Shown: positions 44,412 through 56,225 of the stretch, one piece after another
How the letters are laid out: each line of letters starts with the position of its first letter
Numbering within the stretch: position 1 is the first letter of the stretch
DNA from: Hymenopus coronatus
Taxonomy: Eukaryota > Arthropoda > Insecta > Mantodea > Hymenopodidae
Direction of reading: 5' to 3'
DNA length: 64,000 nt
NCBI GenBank assembly: GCA_030762935.1
Contig: CM060899.1
Location: 59,322,501-59,386,500, forward strand
Translations under genes and position numbers: made by a program
Notes under the pieces: model-generated
The model's input: the letters and a program-made list of their open reading frames with translations, nothing else
The model's database searches: none
Told to the model about the DNA's origin: nothing

Positions 44412-45508
44412 TCTAATATGTTTCATTCTACATCTCTGCAAACATGTATTGTTAGCAAGCTAATGCTTCTATTTACTTCATGCTAATCGAGAAAAATTTG
44501 GCAGAAATAGCCAAATAGCTTCCTTGTAAGTAGATGCGAAATAAGGGAGTACTATAGGTTAAAGTGACAGTCAAAAGCTGGTTGCTATGTGACTGAAGTT
44601 CCTTTGTTTGTATGGACAGGAGTTGACAAATTCCTGTATGAGAAAAGTATGTTTTTTAAAGCTGAAACCAACAACATGGAATATCTAAAAAACGATCAAC
44701 TCCGCGAAACATGTATATAACATAAGTTGTGTATTTTAGCGTGCTCTACATTTTTATGTGGTAAGTTTTTGTCCATCTCTTACGGTTTAGCAGTTATGCA
44801 ACATTCCGTAAAACTCATCCAGAATAAAGTAGTCTTCGGAGGCTATTCCCAGAAAATTCAGGAGTTTTATTTATTTATGGATGCTCTTTATCTACTATGG
44901 TTCTCAGCGTCTCATTCCTTATTGGGCGTGAAATACCGGTTAATACCCTCTCTATCAGGCTTGAGGTTTTCTTTCGTATCGTAAATCTACGACATGGGAC
45001 CAACGGCTTTACTTCCCTTCCGAAGGAAGCCATGCTAAGGATTTTTACACCCGAAAAAATTCACCGTTCTCCGTCGGGTTTGAACCCGCGACCTTGTGCA
45101 TATGAAGTTAGCATGGCAACCATTACACCACGGAGGGCGACCTAGAAAATTCAAGATATACTTTTTATTTGCCAGGTAAATGTCCTTAATATAGATACTT
45201 TGATAAAAATCGTTAGAGCCATTTTTGCGAAAATCAAAATTTTCGAAAAAAGTTCCATGTAAAGGGCAGTCGGGGGTGGGAGTATTTCTTGAAAATCTTC
45301 GTGTCGTAACTTTGGAAGATACCAAACTTAAACACCAAGTTTTATATTCAACGGTATTTTCGTTTTTAACTATGATGTCCACAGACACACACACACGCAG
45401 GGAACCTAAATCATGTATTTCCGGTGAAATCTCGGTATCGAATTTTTGGGTGGAGTGTAATATCTTCTCTATACACTATGTACATGGTACGTGTAGAGAA
45501 AGTAAAAA
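44412..45508 (+). mobile_element. HINE-like element copy 21, split by a SINE
   Basis: TCTAATATGTTTCATTCTAC after an 18-base A-run. Element sequence is interrupted at AGAAAATTCA (44854-44863) by a family A SINE and resumes at 45146. Ends TACGTGTAGAGAAAGTAAAA. Confidence 0.92.
44866..45145 (-). mobile_element. tRNA-derived SINE, family A, copy 7, nested, with TSD
   Basis: Reverse-orientation full copy: ATTTATGGATGCTCTTTATC tail, CTTCCTTCGGAAGG-type core, GGTTTGAACCCGC B box and CACGGAGGGCGACC head. The direct repeat AGAAAATTCA of the host element flanks it on both sides. Confidence 0.92.
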
Positions 45509-46153
45509 AAAATCGAAAATGAGTGGTATCTCCCCTTAAGAAATAAAGCAATATGCGCCAGCTAAATGGAAGTTAGAGACAGAAACTTGCAGAGTTTGTC
45601 AGTATCTATATATATTTCCCAAAATAAACCGAGTTTAATTCTGTATTTGAAATATTTTCTCTTGGCTGTAATACATTACAGAACTTGAAGCGAATTATGG
45701 ATGCTTTAAAAACCTCATAGCATGTTTTACAGGAAAATAAACTGTTATTACTTTATTTTGCCCTTCTTCATTTTGAGTGCAATTTTAAGGATCTGTGCTA
45801 CCACCGCGTGCACATATTTCTCTTTTCTATTTCCGCCGCCGTCATAAAAATCCATTACATGCTGGCTAAAATAAGACCGCGCCTAGTTAATCCCAACGAG
45901 ATTTTGTTCCTTAAAATCCCTCTTTTGAAATATGTTATTGGGTTGTGTTTCGGAAATTCAAAGGGCTTAAAGTATCATCTGAATGCAAAGCCGTCATCAT
46001 TCATCCCATTTGTAAGAGATTCAGAAGACCTTTAAAACCAAACTTATTTTAGCACCCCTCGATTTTAGAAATAAATTATTTGTTACATTTACTGCTATTG
46101 AAGTTTCAAAACTACATATTGATTTATTCTCTCCCATTTCTCACCAATAAAAA
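45509..46153. other. Unassigned region
   Basis: A 75-codon frame at 45808-46035 is not recognisable; no further features. Confidence 0.4.
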
Positions 46154-47032
46154 TCTGATGTGTACCATTCACATGACTTTCTCTATATCCCTGCAACAAA
46201 TTATTTTTAAAAAGCGTATACTTCTATTTACTTTATGCTAATCAGAAAAAAATAACAGAAATAGTCTTATTACTTGCTTCCTTGTATGTAGAAGCGAAAT
46301 GAGGGACTACCATTGGTTAAAGTGATAGTCAAAAGCTGGTTGCTACGTCAATGAAGTTCCTTTGTTTACATGAATAGGAGTTGACAAGTTCCTGTATGAG
46401 AAAAGTATACGTTTTTCTTAGCAGAAACCAAAAATAAGGAATGTCTCAAAAATGACGAACTCCACGAAAAAAAATGTATATAACATAAATTGTGTGTTTT
46501 AATGTGCTCTACATTTTTTGTGTATTAAGTTTTTGTCCATCTCTTACGGTTTAACATTTATTCAAAATTCAGTAAAATTCATCTAGAATAAACTACTCTT
46601 CAGAGGCTATTCTCAGAAAATTCAAGATATATATTTTATTTTTCAGGTAAATATCTTTAATATACGAAATTTTAATCAAAATCGTTAGAGCCATTTTTGA
46701 GAAAATCAAAAATTTCGAAAAAAGTTCCATGTAAAGGGTAGTTAAGGGGTGGGGGGATTTTTCTCAAAATCTTCGTGTCACATCCCTGGAAGATACTAAA
46801 CTTAAATACCAAGTTTGGTATTTTACCGACTTTTCGTTTTTGAGTTATCGTGTTCACAGACACACGGACACACATACACACACACACGGACCTTTTTGTG
46901 AAAATGCTTTTTTTTGCATATTGGGGACCCTAAAACATATATTTCCGGTGAAATCTCGGTATCGAATTTTTGGGTGGAGTGCAATAACTTCTCTCTACAC
47001 TATGTACATAGTGGGTATAGAGAAAGTAAAAA
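46154..47032 (+). mobile_element. HINE-like element copy 22 (tandem with copy 23)
   Basis: TCTGATGTGTACCATTCACA to TATAGAGAAAGTAAAAA, full length, CA tract of ~20 bases. The next copy starts without spacer. Confidence 0.93.
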
Positions 47033-47089
47033 TCTGATTTGTTTTATTCACATTACTTTCTCTACCTACCCATTAACAAACTATTCTTA

Positions 47090-47335
47090 GCCCGCCTAGG
47101 TAGTGTGTAGGTAGTGTGTCTGCTTCACATTCTAAAGGTCGTGAATTCGAATCTCGCGGATAGGGTTGCGCGGATAAGGTTTTCTTCAGGGTTTTTCTCT
47201 TATCTTGAGAAGACGAATGTCGAGTAACTTTAAGCTCCATGGACCCTGAGATCATTTGAGCATTATTTCACGAATTTCATTCATGTCCAATATGCCCAAC
47301 CAGGTTAAAGGACGTTAAGCTACAACAAAAAAAAA
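47090..47335 (+). mobile_element. tRNA-derived SINE, family D, copy 2, with TSD
   Basis: GCCCGCCTAGGTAGTGTGTA head, B-box-like GAATTCGAATCTC, GACGAATGTCGAGTAACTTT, and the distal part CCAACCAGGTTAAAGGACGT before an A-run. TATTCTT flanks both sides. Confidence 0.9.
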
Positions 47336-47400
47336 TATTCTTGCAAAAGCATATTCTTCTATTTAGTTTATACTAATCGAGATAAACATAAGCAGAAATG

Positions 47401-47630
47401 GGTAGGTAGAGTCGACTGAATCTCTCGCTCTCTAGCCGGTAGCTCTGACCACTGAGCTACCATGGCAACATGAGGCACTAAATTCCTCAACTGACACATT
47501 TTCCCGGTAAACCAAAAGGTGATCTCAAATTATTTTGAAATGTCATACTCCAATGGCGACTTACAGTGTGTAAGTCCAAGACTTTATAGTTTAACTATTA
47601 GGTCAATTAGTGGTAACTGTTTAATTAATT
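47401..47630 (-). mobile_element. tRNA-derived SINE, family B, complete 230-bp copy with TSD
   Basis: Minus strand carries the GTTGCCATGGTAGCTCAGTG head. The + strand reads TTTTCCCGGTAAACCAAAAG and ATTTTGAAATGTCATACTCC. Direct repeats AACATAAGCAGAAATG (47385-47400) and AACATTAACAGAAATG (47631-47646) define its borders and hence the size of family B. Confidence 0.88.
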
Positions 47631-48410
47631 AACATTAACAGAAATGCTCGTATTACATGTACTTGGTACCTTTTAAGTAGATGGGAAGTAAGGGAAACTC
47701 CACATCAGCGATAGTCAAATCTTTTAAAAGCTGGTTGCTGTGTGATCGAAATCGGTTTTCTTTGCATGGCCAGGAGTAAAACAAAACAAACAGAAATGTA
47801 TATTTTCCGTTTAAGAAGAGGTTTAAGTATTTTAAAATTGAAAACTATAACAAGGAATATGTCAGAAATTGTAATTTTACAAAATAAATGTTTATGACAA
47901 AGTGTGTTTTTGTCGAGGTCTGAATGTTTGTATATTAAGTTTTTGTCTATCTCTTAACGCTTTACCAGTTATGCAAAAGTCATCTAGAATGAAAACCATC
48001 ATCAGAGGCTTTCCCAGGAAATTCAAAATGCACGTTTTGTTTGTCATGGAATTGTCTTTGATATACAGAATTTTAATCAGAATCGTTAAGAGCCATTTTT
48101 GAAAAAAATTAAAATTTTTGAAAACATTTCCATGTAAAGCGTAGCTTTGGGTGGGGGAATTCTTTTGAAAATCTTTGTGTCGCACTCTTGGAAAATACTT
48201 AACCTAAATATCTAACGGACTTTTCGTTTTTGAATTACGCTCACGCGTGGACGCATACGCGGGCCTTTATCAAAAATGTGTTTTTATTCAAGGGACTTCA
48301 AAGCACGTGTCCCTGTAGAATTTCGGTATCGACTTTTTGAGTGGAATATAATGCCACCTCTACCAATTATATACATGTAATCGGCAGAAAAAGTAAAAAT
48401 ATAATAGTAT

Positions 48411-48575
48411 TACTTTCTCTATACGTACTATATACATAGTGTATAGAGAAGGTATTGTATTGCACCCAAAAATTCGATACCAAGATTTCACCGGAAATAC
48501 ATGTTTTGAGACCCCCTGAATCCAAAAAAAAGCATTTTTAGAAAAATTTCCGTGTGTGTGTCTGCCTGTCTGTGT

Positions 48576-48622
<47 letters not shown>

Positions 48623-49265
48623 CAGCATAGCTCAAAAAATGAAAAGACCGTTAAAAACCAAATTTGGTGTCTAAGTTTGGTATCTTCCAAGGATGCGACA
48701 CGAAGATTTTCAAGAAAATCTCCCCACCCCAAACTACCCTTTACATGGAAAAATTTTCGAAAATGGCTCTAACGATTTTGATTAAAATCTCCTGTATTTA
48801 TATTTACTTGACAAATAAAATGTATATCTTGAATTTTCTGGGAATAGCCTCTGAAGACTACTTTATTCTGGATGAATTTTACGGATTTTTGCATAATTGC
48901 TAAACCGTAAGAGATGGACAAAAGCTTACCACGCAGAACAAGTAGAGCACATTAAAACACACAATTTATGTTATACATATATTTTCTTCATGGAGTTGAT
49001 AATTTTTAAGGTATTCCTTATTTTTAGTTTCAGCTATGAAAAACATACTTTTCTCATACTGGAATTTGTCAGCTCCTGTCCATACAAACAAAGGAACTTC
49101 AGTCACATAGCAATCAGCTTTTGACTATCACTTTAACCTATGGTACTCCCTTATTTCGCTTCTACTTAAGGAAGCAAGTAATAAGACTATTTCTGCTAAT
49201 GTTTTCTCGATTAGCATAAAGTAAATAGAAGCTTTTTAACATTAATGGAACACATCAGATTTTTT
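48411..49265 (-). mobile_element. HINE-like element copy 24 (full length)
   Basis: TACTTTCTCTATACGTACTA palindrome, TG tract of ~40 bases at 48580-48620, all blocks, shortened far region, end GAACACATCAGATTTTTTT. Convergent with copy 23: their palindrome ends lie 14 bases apart. Confidence 0.93.
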
Positions 49266-49351
49266 TCCTGTGATTAGCCGTTTTTCGAGGGGGGAAAAAG
49301 TATTTCCTAATTAGGGTGTACGAGAATGTGTGAGATAATAGTTTATTAGTT

Positions 49352-49636
49352 TTTTGTTGCTTCATTTGTATAGCCCTCTTTAACATCTAAGGTCATATCT
49401 GGGGCTTTGCATTAGGATCATTTTGTTGTCTGTAGGTTCTTTACGTTGGGTTTAAATAATTTTATTTTCCTCAAAGTCACACACATTCACTCTCACATAC
49501 ATACTTCCAGACTCTGTGGGGTTAAGGAATAAATCTGCTTAAAGAAAAATTCCCCGCCCCAGCCGGGAATCGAACCCGGGAACTCCGGGTGTGAAGTCAG
49601 CTCGCTGACCACTTGACCACGGAGGCAGTCTTGATG
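49352..49636 (-). mobile_element. tRNA-derived SINE, family E, complete copy with TSD
   Basis: Minus strand: GACTGCCTCCGTGGTCAAGT head (A box TGGTCAAGTGGTCAG), B box GGGTTCGATTCC, GGCGGGGAATTTTTCTTTAA, then TAATGCAAAGCCCC and CCTTAGATGTTAAAGAGGGC. Flanked by ATAGTTTATTAGTT (49338-49351) and ATAGTTTGTTAGTT (49637-49650). Confidence 0.9.
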
Positions 49637-49650
49637 ATAGTTTGTTAGTT

Positions 49651-50159
49651 GCAAGATGGATAGAGTAAACTATTTCTGATTTGGTTTTGGTAGATAACAA
49701 TTGTAGCTAACGAGACACGCTACGGCGTGAACTGAAATCACGTGATTCTTCTAGTCCTGTCATGGCCAGCTGAAGTAAAATTACAGTTAGAAAAGATACA
49801 GTTAAATTGTGGACCTATTCAATGTTAGCTATGCTTAAGACTACCATTGCTGCTAAACGCTGATTCGCGCTGCGGCCTATCTTTCTCGTTAGCCATGGGT
49901 AGTAATTATGTGACATCAAACAGAGTTTTGAAATAATTAATCGTTTTCAGAACACCGTTTTGCAGAGCTAATGTTGTTGCAGACATAGGCAAGGTTGTTA
50001 GGTCAAGGCAGACCAGTGTGGGAACCGGCTTTCGGACGTAAACAAAATTGCATAGCTGAACTGGGAGGTGAGGTGACTAGCGGTCTTGTTAACCATATGA
50101 CCCTAAATCCAAACACGATAAGCGAAGGTAAAACCTATTTACTCTCTGACATATATATA
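49651..50159. other. Unassigned region leading into satellite
   Basis: Nothing recognised. A short (TA)n run lies at 50149-50164. Confidence 0.4.
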
Positions 50160-51540
50160 TATATTTTAAAGCGAGAATGCCACTCCGATTGTTTGCCGTT
50201 GTAGCGTTGATAGCATGTGCGTTTTATGAGCTCGAAAACCCTAAAATATCTCCCCAGAAAATAATCATGGAGGGAGGGAAAGAGAGAGATGCAAAATATG
50301 TTCCAAATAATGAGATCTGTAACTAGTTTAAATTAATGTACGACTTCCCTTCTACCCGATATATAATGAGAAAGTACGGGCTGGCCTACTTCTTATTTTG
50401 AAATGGAGAGTGCCACGGTCGCTTTATGCTGCAACGTTGCCAGCAAGTGCGCTTTATATTCTGGAAAAGCCTTTAATATCTCCGAAGAAAACGGTCATAG
50501 AAACAATTGCAATATACAAAAATGTTCCAAATAATGAGATCTGTAACTGATTTAAATTAATGTAATGACTTCCCTTCCATCCGGTATACTAGAGTAGAGA
50601 GAGTACAGTTTACGGGCTGACCCACTTCTGATTTTGAAATGGAGAGTGCCACCTCCGCTCCTAGCTAGCGGTCGTTTTGTGCTGCAACGTTGCCACCATG
50701 CTCGTTTTATATTCTCGAAAAGCCTAAAACAACTCCGCAGAAAATGGTCATTGTTACAAATAATAAGATGTGTAACTAGTTTAAATTAATGTACGACTTC
50801 CCTTCTACCCGATATATAATGAGAAAGTACGGGCTGGCCTACTTCTTATTTTGAAATGGAGAGTGCCACGGTCGCTTTATGCTGCAACGTTGTCAGCAAG
50901 TGCGCTTTATATTCTCGAAAAGCCTTTAATATCTCCGAAGAAAACGGTCATAGAAACAATTGCAATATACAAAAATGTTCCAAATAATGAGATCTGTAAC
51001 TGATTTAAATTAATGTAATGACTTCCCTTCCATCCGGTATACTAGAGTAGAGAGAGTACAGTTTACGGGCTGACCCACTTCTGATTTTGAAATGGAGAGT
51101 GCCACCTCCGCTCCTAGCTAGCGGTCGTTTTGTGCTGCAACGTTGCCACCATGCTCGTTTTATATTCTCGAAAAGCCTAAAACAACTCTGCAGAAAATGG
51201 TCATTGTTACAAATAATAAGATGTGTAACTAGTTTAAATTAATGTAACGACTTACCTTCTATCGAGTATATTAAGAAAGTACTGTTTACGTGCTGACTTA
51301 CTTCTGATTTTGAAATGGAGAGTGCTATCCCCACTGCTAGCTAGTGGCCGTTTAATGCTGCAACGTTGCGAGCATGTGCGCTTTATATTTTCAAAAAACA
51401 TTAAATCTCTCTGCAGAAAATAGACATAGAAAAAAAATTAATATACAAAAATGTTGTAAACAATGCGATGTCACGTGTTTTAATTAATCTGATGAGTTCT
51501 TTTCCTCCCGGTATACAGTAAAGAAAGCAAAACACTATAG
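50160..51540 (+). repeat. Satellite array: ~225-bp monomers with a duplicated 453-bp higher-order unit
   Basis: The motif TTTAAATTAATGTA(A)CGACTT recurs at 50327, 50551, 50780, 51004, 51233 and (diverged) 51478, giving spacings of 224, 229, 224, 229 and 245. Each monomer also carries TGAAATGGAGAGTGC, GCTGCAACGTTG and CTTTATATTCTCGAAAAGCC. 50327-50779 and 50780-51232 differ at only about three positions, so alternating monomer types were duplicated together very recently. A partial monomer precedes 50327. Confidence 0.95.
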
Positions 51541-52069
51541 GAAGCCATGTGCTGCGTGCATCCAAGTGTTACAGGGGGCCATTTTCAGAGTTTTGCTTGC
51601 TGCTGTTATTCTGAAATCCCCATTTAGGATCCATTCCGAGCTGGTTCTTGGTAGTGAGGTAGGTACTGCAACTTTAAGTACTGACCGGTGCACTCCGCAG
51701 ATTAGCCTGATTCCAAACACACGAGTCATTTCATCAGGATAATGGCTTGTGAGTAGTAGTAGCAGTGTCGGCTGTATAAAACCGCAGTGTGCAAATAATT
51801 TCTTCTCTCCATTTCCATGAGCAGATATATAACTTTCAGAGAGCTCTCATTTCCTAGAGATCTACCGTTCGCTTCTTTTTGAAGCGAAAACGTAAGAGAA
51901 ACCCTCTCAACCTCACTATTCCGTTTTCAACTCAAATATCGAATGTAACATAATCCTCAGCAAATTACTAATTTTACGAGGTTAAAGTTTCTTATCCATT
52001 TTGTTCCATTGCATTTCTCGGTAATAAAATCCACATAAGAACCCTGCAGCAAGAGGATATCTTTGTTTT
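51541..52069. other. Unassigned region
   Basis: A 64-codon minus-strand frame at 51535-51729 is unrecognised. No repeat identified. Confidence 0.4.
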
Positions 52070-52199
52070 TTACCTTCTCTACAGAGTACTATGTACGTAA
52101 ATAACAGGTAGAGAAATAATTATATCCCACCCAAAAATTGCTATACCGAGAATCCCTCGAAAATACACGTTTTGAGGTCCCCTGTGGCCAAAACCCGTT
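52070..52199 (-). mobile_element. HINE-like element copy 25 (short, diverged)
   Basis: TTTTTACCTTCTCTACAGAG, CACCCAAAAATTGCTATACC and TTTTGAGGTCCCCTG, then cut by copy 26. Confidence 0.8.
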
Positions 52200-52329
52200 T
52201 TACTTTCTCCACAGTACTATATACATAGTGTATAGAGAAGGTATTGTAATGCACGCAAAAATTCGATACCGATATTTCACCGGAAATACATGTTTTGGGT
52301 CCCCTGAAACCAGAAAAAGCATTTCTGGA

Positions 52330-52367
<38 letters not shown>

Positions 52368-53118
52368 TGTGAACACGATAGTCTGTGGACAGCATAGCTC
52401 AAAAACGAAAAGACGGTTAAATACCAAACTTGGTATTTAAGTTTGGTATCTTCCAAGAATGCGACACGAAGATTTTCAAGAAAATTCCTCCACCCCTAAC
52501 TACCCTTTACATGGAACAATTTTCGAAAATTTTGTTTTTCTTAAAAATGGCTCTAACGATTTTGATTACAATGCATCATATTAAAACCATATTTATCAAA
52601 AATAAAATGTATATCTTGAATTTTCTGGAAATAGCTTCTAAAGACCTGTTAATTCTGGATGAATTTTGCTTAATTTAGTATAACTTGTAAACCGTAAGAG
52701 ATAGACAAAAGCTTACTGTTCAAAAAATGTAGATCTTGGTAAAATACACAAGTTATGTCAAATACATTTTTTCTTTGTGGAGCTTACCATTTTCGAGGTA
52801 TTCCTTGTTATTGGTTTCAATTGTGAAATACTTATACTTGTCTCAGACGGAAGTGTCCGTTTTTCTTTTGTTCTACTCCTGGCCAAGTAAAGAAGCGAAT
52901 TGCAATGACAATCGCATAACGACAGCTTTTAAAACATTTGACTACCACTTTAGCATAGCGCATTCCTTTAGTTCCCTTCTACTTATAAGGAACTAAGTAA
53001 TAAGAGCATTCTGCTAATGTTTATCTCGATTAGCATGGGGTAGAAAGAAGAATAATCTTTTGTAAGAAGCTTTTTTGTAGAGTAGCTAGAGAAAGTCATG
53101 TGAGTGTAAGATATCAGA
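52200..53118 (-). mobile_element. HINE-like element copy 26 (full length)
   Basis: TTACTTTCTCCACAGTACTA, TG run of ~32 bases at 52334-52366, all blocks, a distal region of the variant subfamily (TCTCAGACGGAAGTGTCCGT), end GTGTAAGATATCAGATTTTT. Confidence 0.92.
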
Positions 53119-53261
53119 TTTTTTTTTATTTAAGGAAAACGGTAGAGGAGCTTTTGTTTCAGCTTATCGTCAGGAAGTTGCCGTTGAAGTCTGCGCACTC
53201 ATATCCCTAACACCTTGAATACATTTAAAATTTTCACTTTTTTCAACTAAATCAAGGCACT

Positions 53262-54935
53262 TAATTTCTCTACACGAACTATGTACATAGTGTACAGAGA
53301 AGGTATTGTAATGCACCCAAAAATTCGATACCAAGATTTCACCGGAAATACAAGTTTTGAGACTCCCTGAATCAAAAAAAAAAATCTGATGTAATCCATT
53401 CACATGACTTTCTCTATATCTCTGCAACAAAATGTTGTTAAAAAGTTTATGCTTCTATTTACTTCGAGCTAAGTGAGAAAAAATTAGCAGAAATAGTCTT
53501 ATTACTTGTTTCCCTGTAAGTAGAAGCGAAATAAGGGAGTAACATAGGTTAAAGTGTTATCAAAAGACGGTTGCTATGTGACTACAGTTCCTTTGCTTGA
53601 ATGGACAGCAATTGTTTAATTCTTGTATGAGAAAATTATAAGTTTTAAAGCTGAAACCAAAAACAAGGAGTATCTCAAAAACGATCAACTCCACGATAAA
53701 AATGTATATAACATAAATCGTGTGTTTTAATGTGCTCTACATTTTTTGTGTTTAAGTTTTTGTCTATCTCTTACGGTTTACCAGTTACACAAAATTCCGT
53801 GAAATTTATCCAGAATAAAGTAGTCTTCAGAGGCTATTCCCAGAAAATTCAAGATATACATATTATTTGTCAAGTATATATCTTTAATATATGATATTTT
53901 AATCAAAATCGTTAGTCATTTTTTAGAAAATCAAAATGTTCGAAATTGTTTCCATGTGAAGGGTAGTTGGGGTTGGGGGGATTTCCTTGAAAATCTTCGT
54001 ATCGCATCCTTGGAAGATATGGGACTTAAATACCAAGTTTGGTATTTAACGGTCTTTTCGTTTTTGAGCTATGCTGCCCACAGACACACAAACACACATA
54101 CACAGATAGACAGACAGACACACACACGGACATTTTTCTAAAAATTCTTTTTTTGGATTCAGGTGGTCTCAAAGCATGTATTTCCGGTGAAATCTCGGTA
54201 TCTAATTTTTGGGTACACTATATACAAAGTACGTATAGAGAAAGTAAAAAAAGCATTTTTAGAAAAATGGTCGTGTGTTTGTGGGCAGCATAGCTCAAAA
54301 ACGAAAAGTCCGTTAAAAACCAAACTTGGTATTTAGGTTTGGTATCATCCAAGGATGCGACACGAAGATTTTCATCAAAATCCTCCCACTCCCAAAATGG
54401 CTCTAACGATTTTGATTAAAATATTGTATATTAAAGATATCTACCTGACAAATAAAATGTATATTTAGAATTTTCTCTGAATAGTCTCTGAAGACTAGTT
54501 TTTCCTCAATGAATTTTACGGAATTTTGCAAAACTGCTAAACCGTAAGTGATGGACAATACTTAGTGCACAAAAAATGTAGAGCACATTAAAACACACAA
54601 TTTATGTAATATACATTTTTTCATGGAGTTGGTTATTTTTGAGATATTCCTTGTTATTGGTTTCAGTTTTGAGAAAGTTATACTTTTGTCATACAGGAAT
54701 TTCTCAACTCCTGTCTATACAAGCAAAGGAACTTCAGTCACATAGCAACCAGCTTTTGACTATTATTTTAACCTACGGTGCTCCCTTATTTCGCTTCTAC
54801 TTACAAGGAAGCAAGTAATAAGAATATTTCTGCTATTTTTTTCTCGATTAGCAAGAAGTAAATAGAAGCATAAGCTTTGTAACAATAATTTTTTGCAGAA
54901 ATGTAGAGAAAGTCCTGTGAATGGAACACATCAGA
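53262..54935 (-). mobile_element. HINE-like element copy 27, split by copy 28
   Basis: First part 53262-53384: TTTCTCTACACGAACTATGT to GACTCCCTGAATC plus an A-run. Second part from 54249: AAAAGCATTTTTAGAAAAAT to GGAACACATCAGACTTTTT. Rejoining at the A-run restores the normal CCTGAATCCAAAAAAAGCAT arrangement. Confidence 0.93.
53385..54248 (+). mobile_element. HINE-like element copy 28, nested inside copy 27
   Basis: TCTGATGTAATCCATTCACA to CGTATAGAGAAAGT, inserted in the A-run of copy 27 in opposite orientation, with As on both sides. Contains an ACACACATACACAGATAGAC-type mixed tract. Confidence 0.93.
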
Positions 54936-55278
54936 CTTTTTTTTATTCAGCCTATTTTGTTTCCCATTTCCTATCAGATAACTTCACGGCGTAATTGGTT
55001 GTGATAGTTTGCGTCTGCAATATCATCCAATTACTTATAATTTTGTACACTCAGTATGAATAATTTGTCATCTATTGGTGGAGGTGCCTGGCTTCTGTTT
55101 ACGTGGAAAGTAGTGCAAGTTGAGGGAATCGATTGTCTCTACGTAGTATTGATATAACGAGCGTTTACAAAGGTCACCCGTTGCCAATGAGCTTCCAAGA
55201 GGGTCGTGTAGCAGGCCGTTTTCGTACAGGCCAATCACGACACGAGCAGTTGGCAGGCTGAGGGCAGCCCGACGTGAG
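54936..55278. other. Unassigned region
   Basis: A 73-codon minus-strand frame overlapping 55068-55289 is not recognised and runs into the next element. Confidence 0.4.
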
Positions 55279-55281
55279 TTA

Positions 55282-55821
55282 AGGGCCATTCACATCGAAA
55301 ATCAACCGTAGACGTAACGTAGACACAGAAGCTTGCAGCCAGTATATGTATAGACTCATTCACGATGTTTACATTGACATAACCGTAGTACGTTAACATA
55401 GAATCTTGCAAACACCAAGCTTTTGCGTCAAAGTTAACATGCAACGTAGGTATCAACCAATGAGATCCACTGCTCGATGTGTGATTAAAATGACTTCGCT
55501 TGATGATTCTCTCTCATTTTTCTTCCGTTAATTCGTCTTTGATTAAGGGGATGAATCCACCATCGTCTGCGACGAGACAACCGTTCTTCAAAATATAAAA
55601 CACCAAGCAAATTGGCTACTCTAGTTTGCACGGATGCTGCCACACTCTGCCAGCCATTTTAGTCTGTTATTCACTCGCAAGGCGCAATTCACTTGTTTCA
55701 ATTGCTGATTGGTTATTGTCTACCTTGACGTTTGTCATTGTGAATGCTCATGGTGCATTTAATTCTGCGTCTATATTCTAAATCAGTTCGTCCACGACAA
55801 ATTTTCAATGTGAATGGCCCT
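55282..55821. mobile_element. Harbinger-type MITE (540 bp) with TTA target duplication
   Basis: Termini AGGGCCATTCACATCGAAAA and, on the other strand, AGGGCCATTCACATTGAAAA form near-perfect TIRs. TTA occurs at 55279-55281 and 55822-55824. Three-base TWA duplications are characteristic of PIF/Harbinger elements. The interior has extra ATTCACGATGT/ATTGTGAATGC echoes and no transposase. Confidence 0.87.
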
Positions 55822-55989
55822 TTAGACGTGCAGCTATTCTTGTAAGAATTTAACCACGTGCTGACGCAAATGTGGGGTTTGCAGGACGGCGGGTAAAAAT
55901 TAGGCTGGGGAGTAAAAGGAGGTAGTAAGTGTGCTCCTTAACAGTTGCCAGTCATGATGCAACGGCCCTTGTGGACCGCTGGTGTATTT

Positions 55990-56225
55990 AATTTACAAAA
56001 TATTTATTTTGGGGTTGAAATTTTGAAGTCTAAACTCTTGAAGGATTGTAAGGAGCTTAGCCTAGCAGCTATTGAAGGTGGTCCTTCGTTACCGGGGATG
56101 CCCGCAAGCCATGCGGGGAAGCCGGTATCGCCTGAAGCGGCGGTTTCTGGGATTATAATCCCCAAGAAACCTAACGGGGGCGCTCCGATGGAATGGTAAA
56201 CCTTCGTTGAAGTTTATTACCAGAA
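55990..56225 (+). repeat. GC-rich dispersed repeat, copy 2 (open frame preserved)
   Basis: Homologous to 17430-17680. Here the frame from 55945 stays open for 84 codons, including DCKELSLAAIEGGPSLPGMP, then ASHAGKPVSPEAAVSGIIIP and KKPNGGAPMEW. The 17 kb copy has stops. I do not recognise the protein. It could be a chance frame in a SINE-like repeat or a decayed coding segment. Confidence 0.6.

Larger units (their letters stand above)
47033..48397 (+). mobile_element. HINE-like element copy 23, interrupted by two SINEs
   Basis: TCTGATTTGTTTTATTCACA start. A family D SINE (47090-47335) and a family B SINE (47401-47630) split it. It then continues AGAAATGCTCGTATTACATG through GCCAGGAGTAAAACAAAACA to AGAAAAAGTAAAAA. 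It is the most diverged of the long copies and its CA tract is reduced to GCGTGGACGCATACGCG. Confidence 0.88.

Noticed and set aside
50160..51540. CRISPR-like array
   Set aside because: Spacing and near-identity of whole 225-bp units are those of satellite DNA; there are no short repeats with unique spacers and the genome is eukaryotic.
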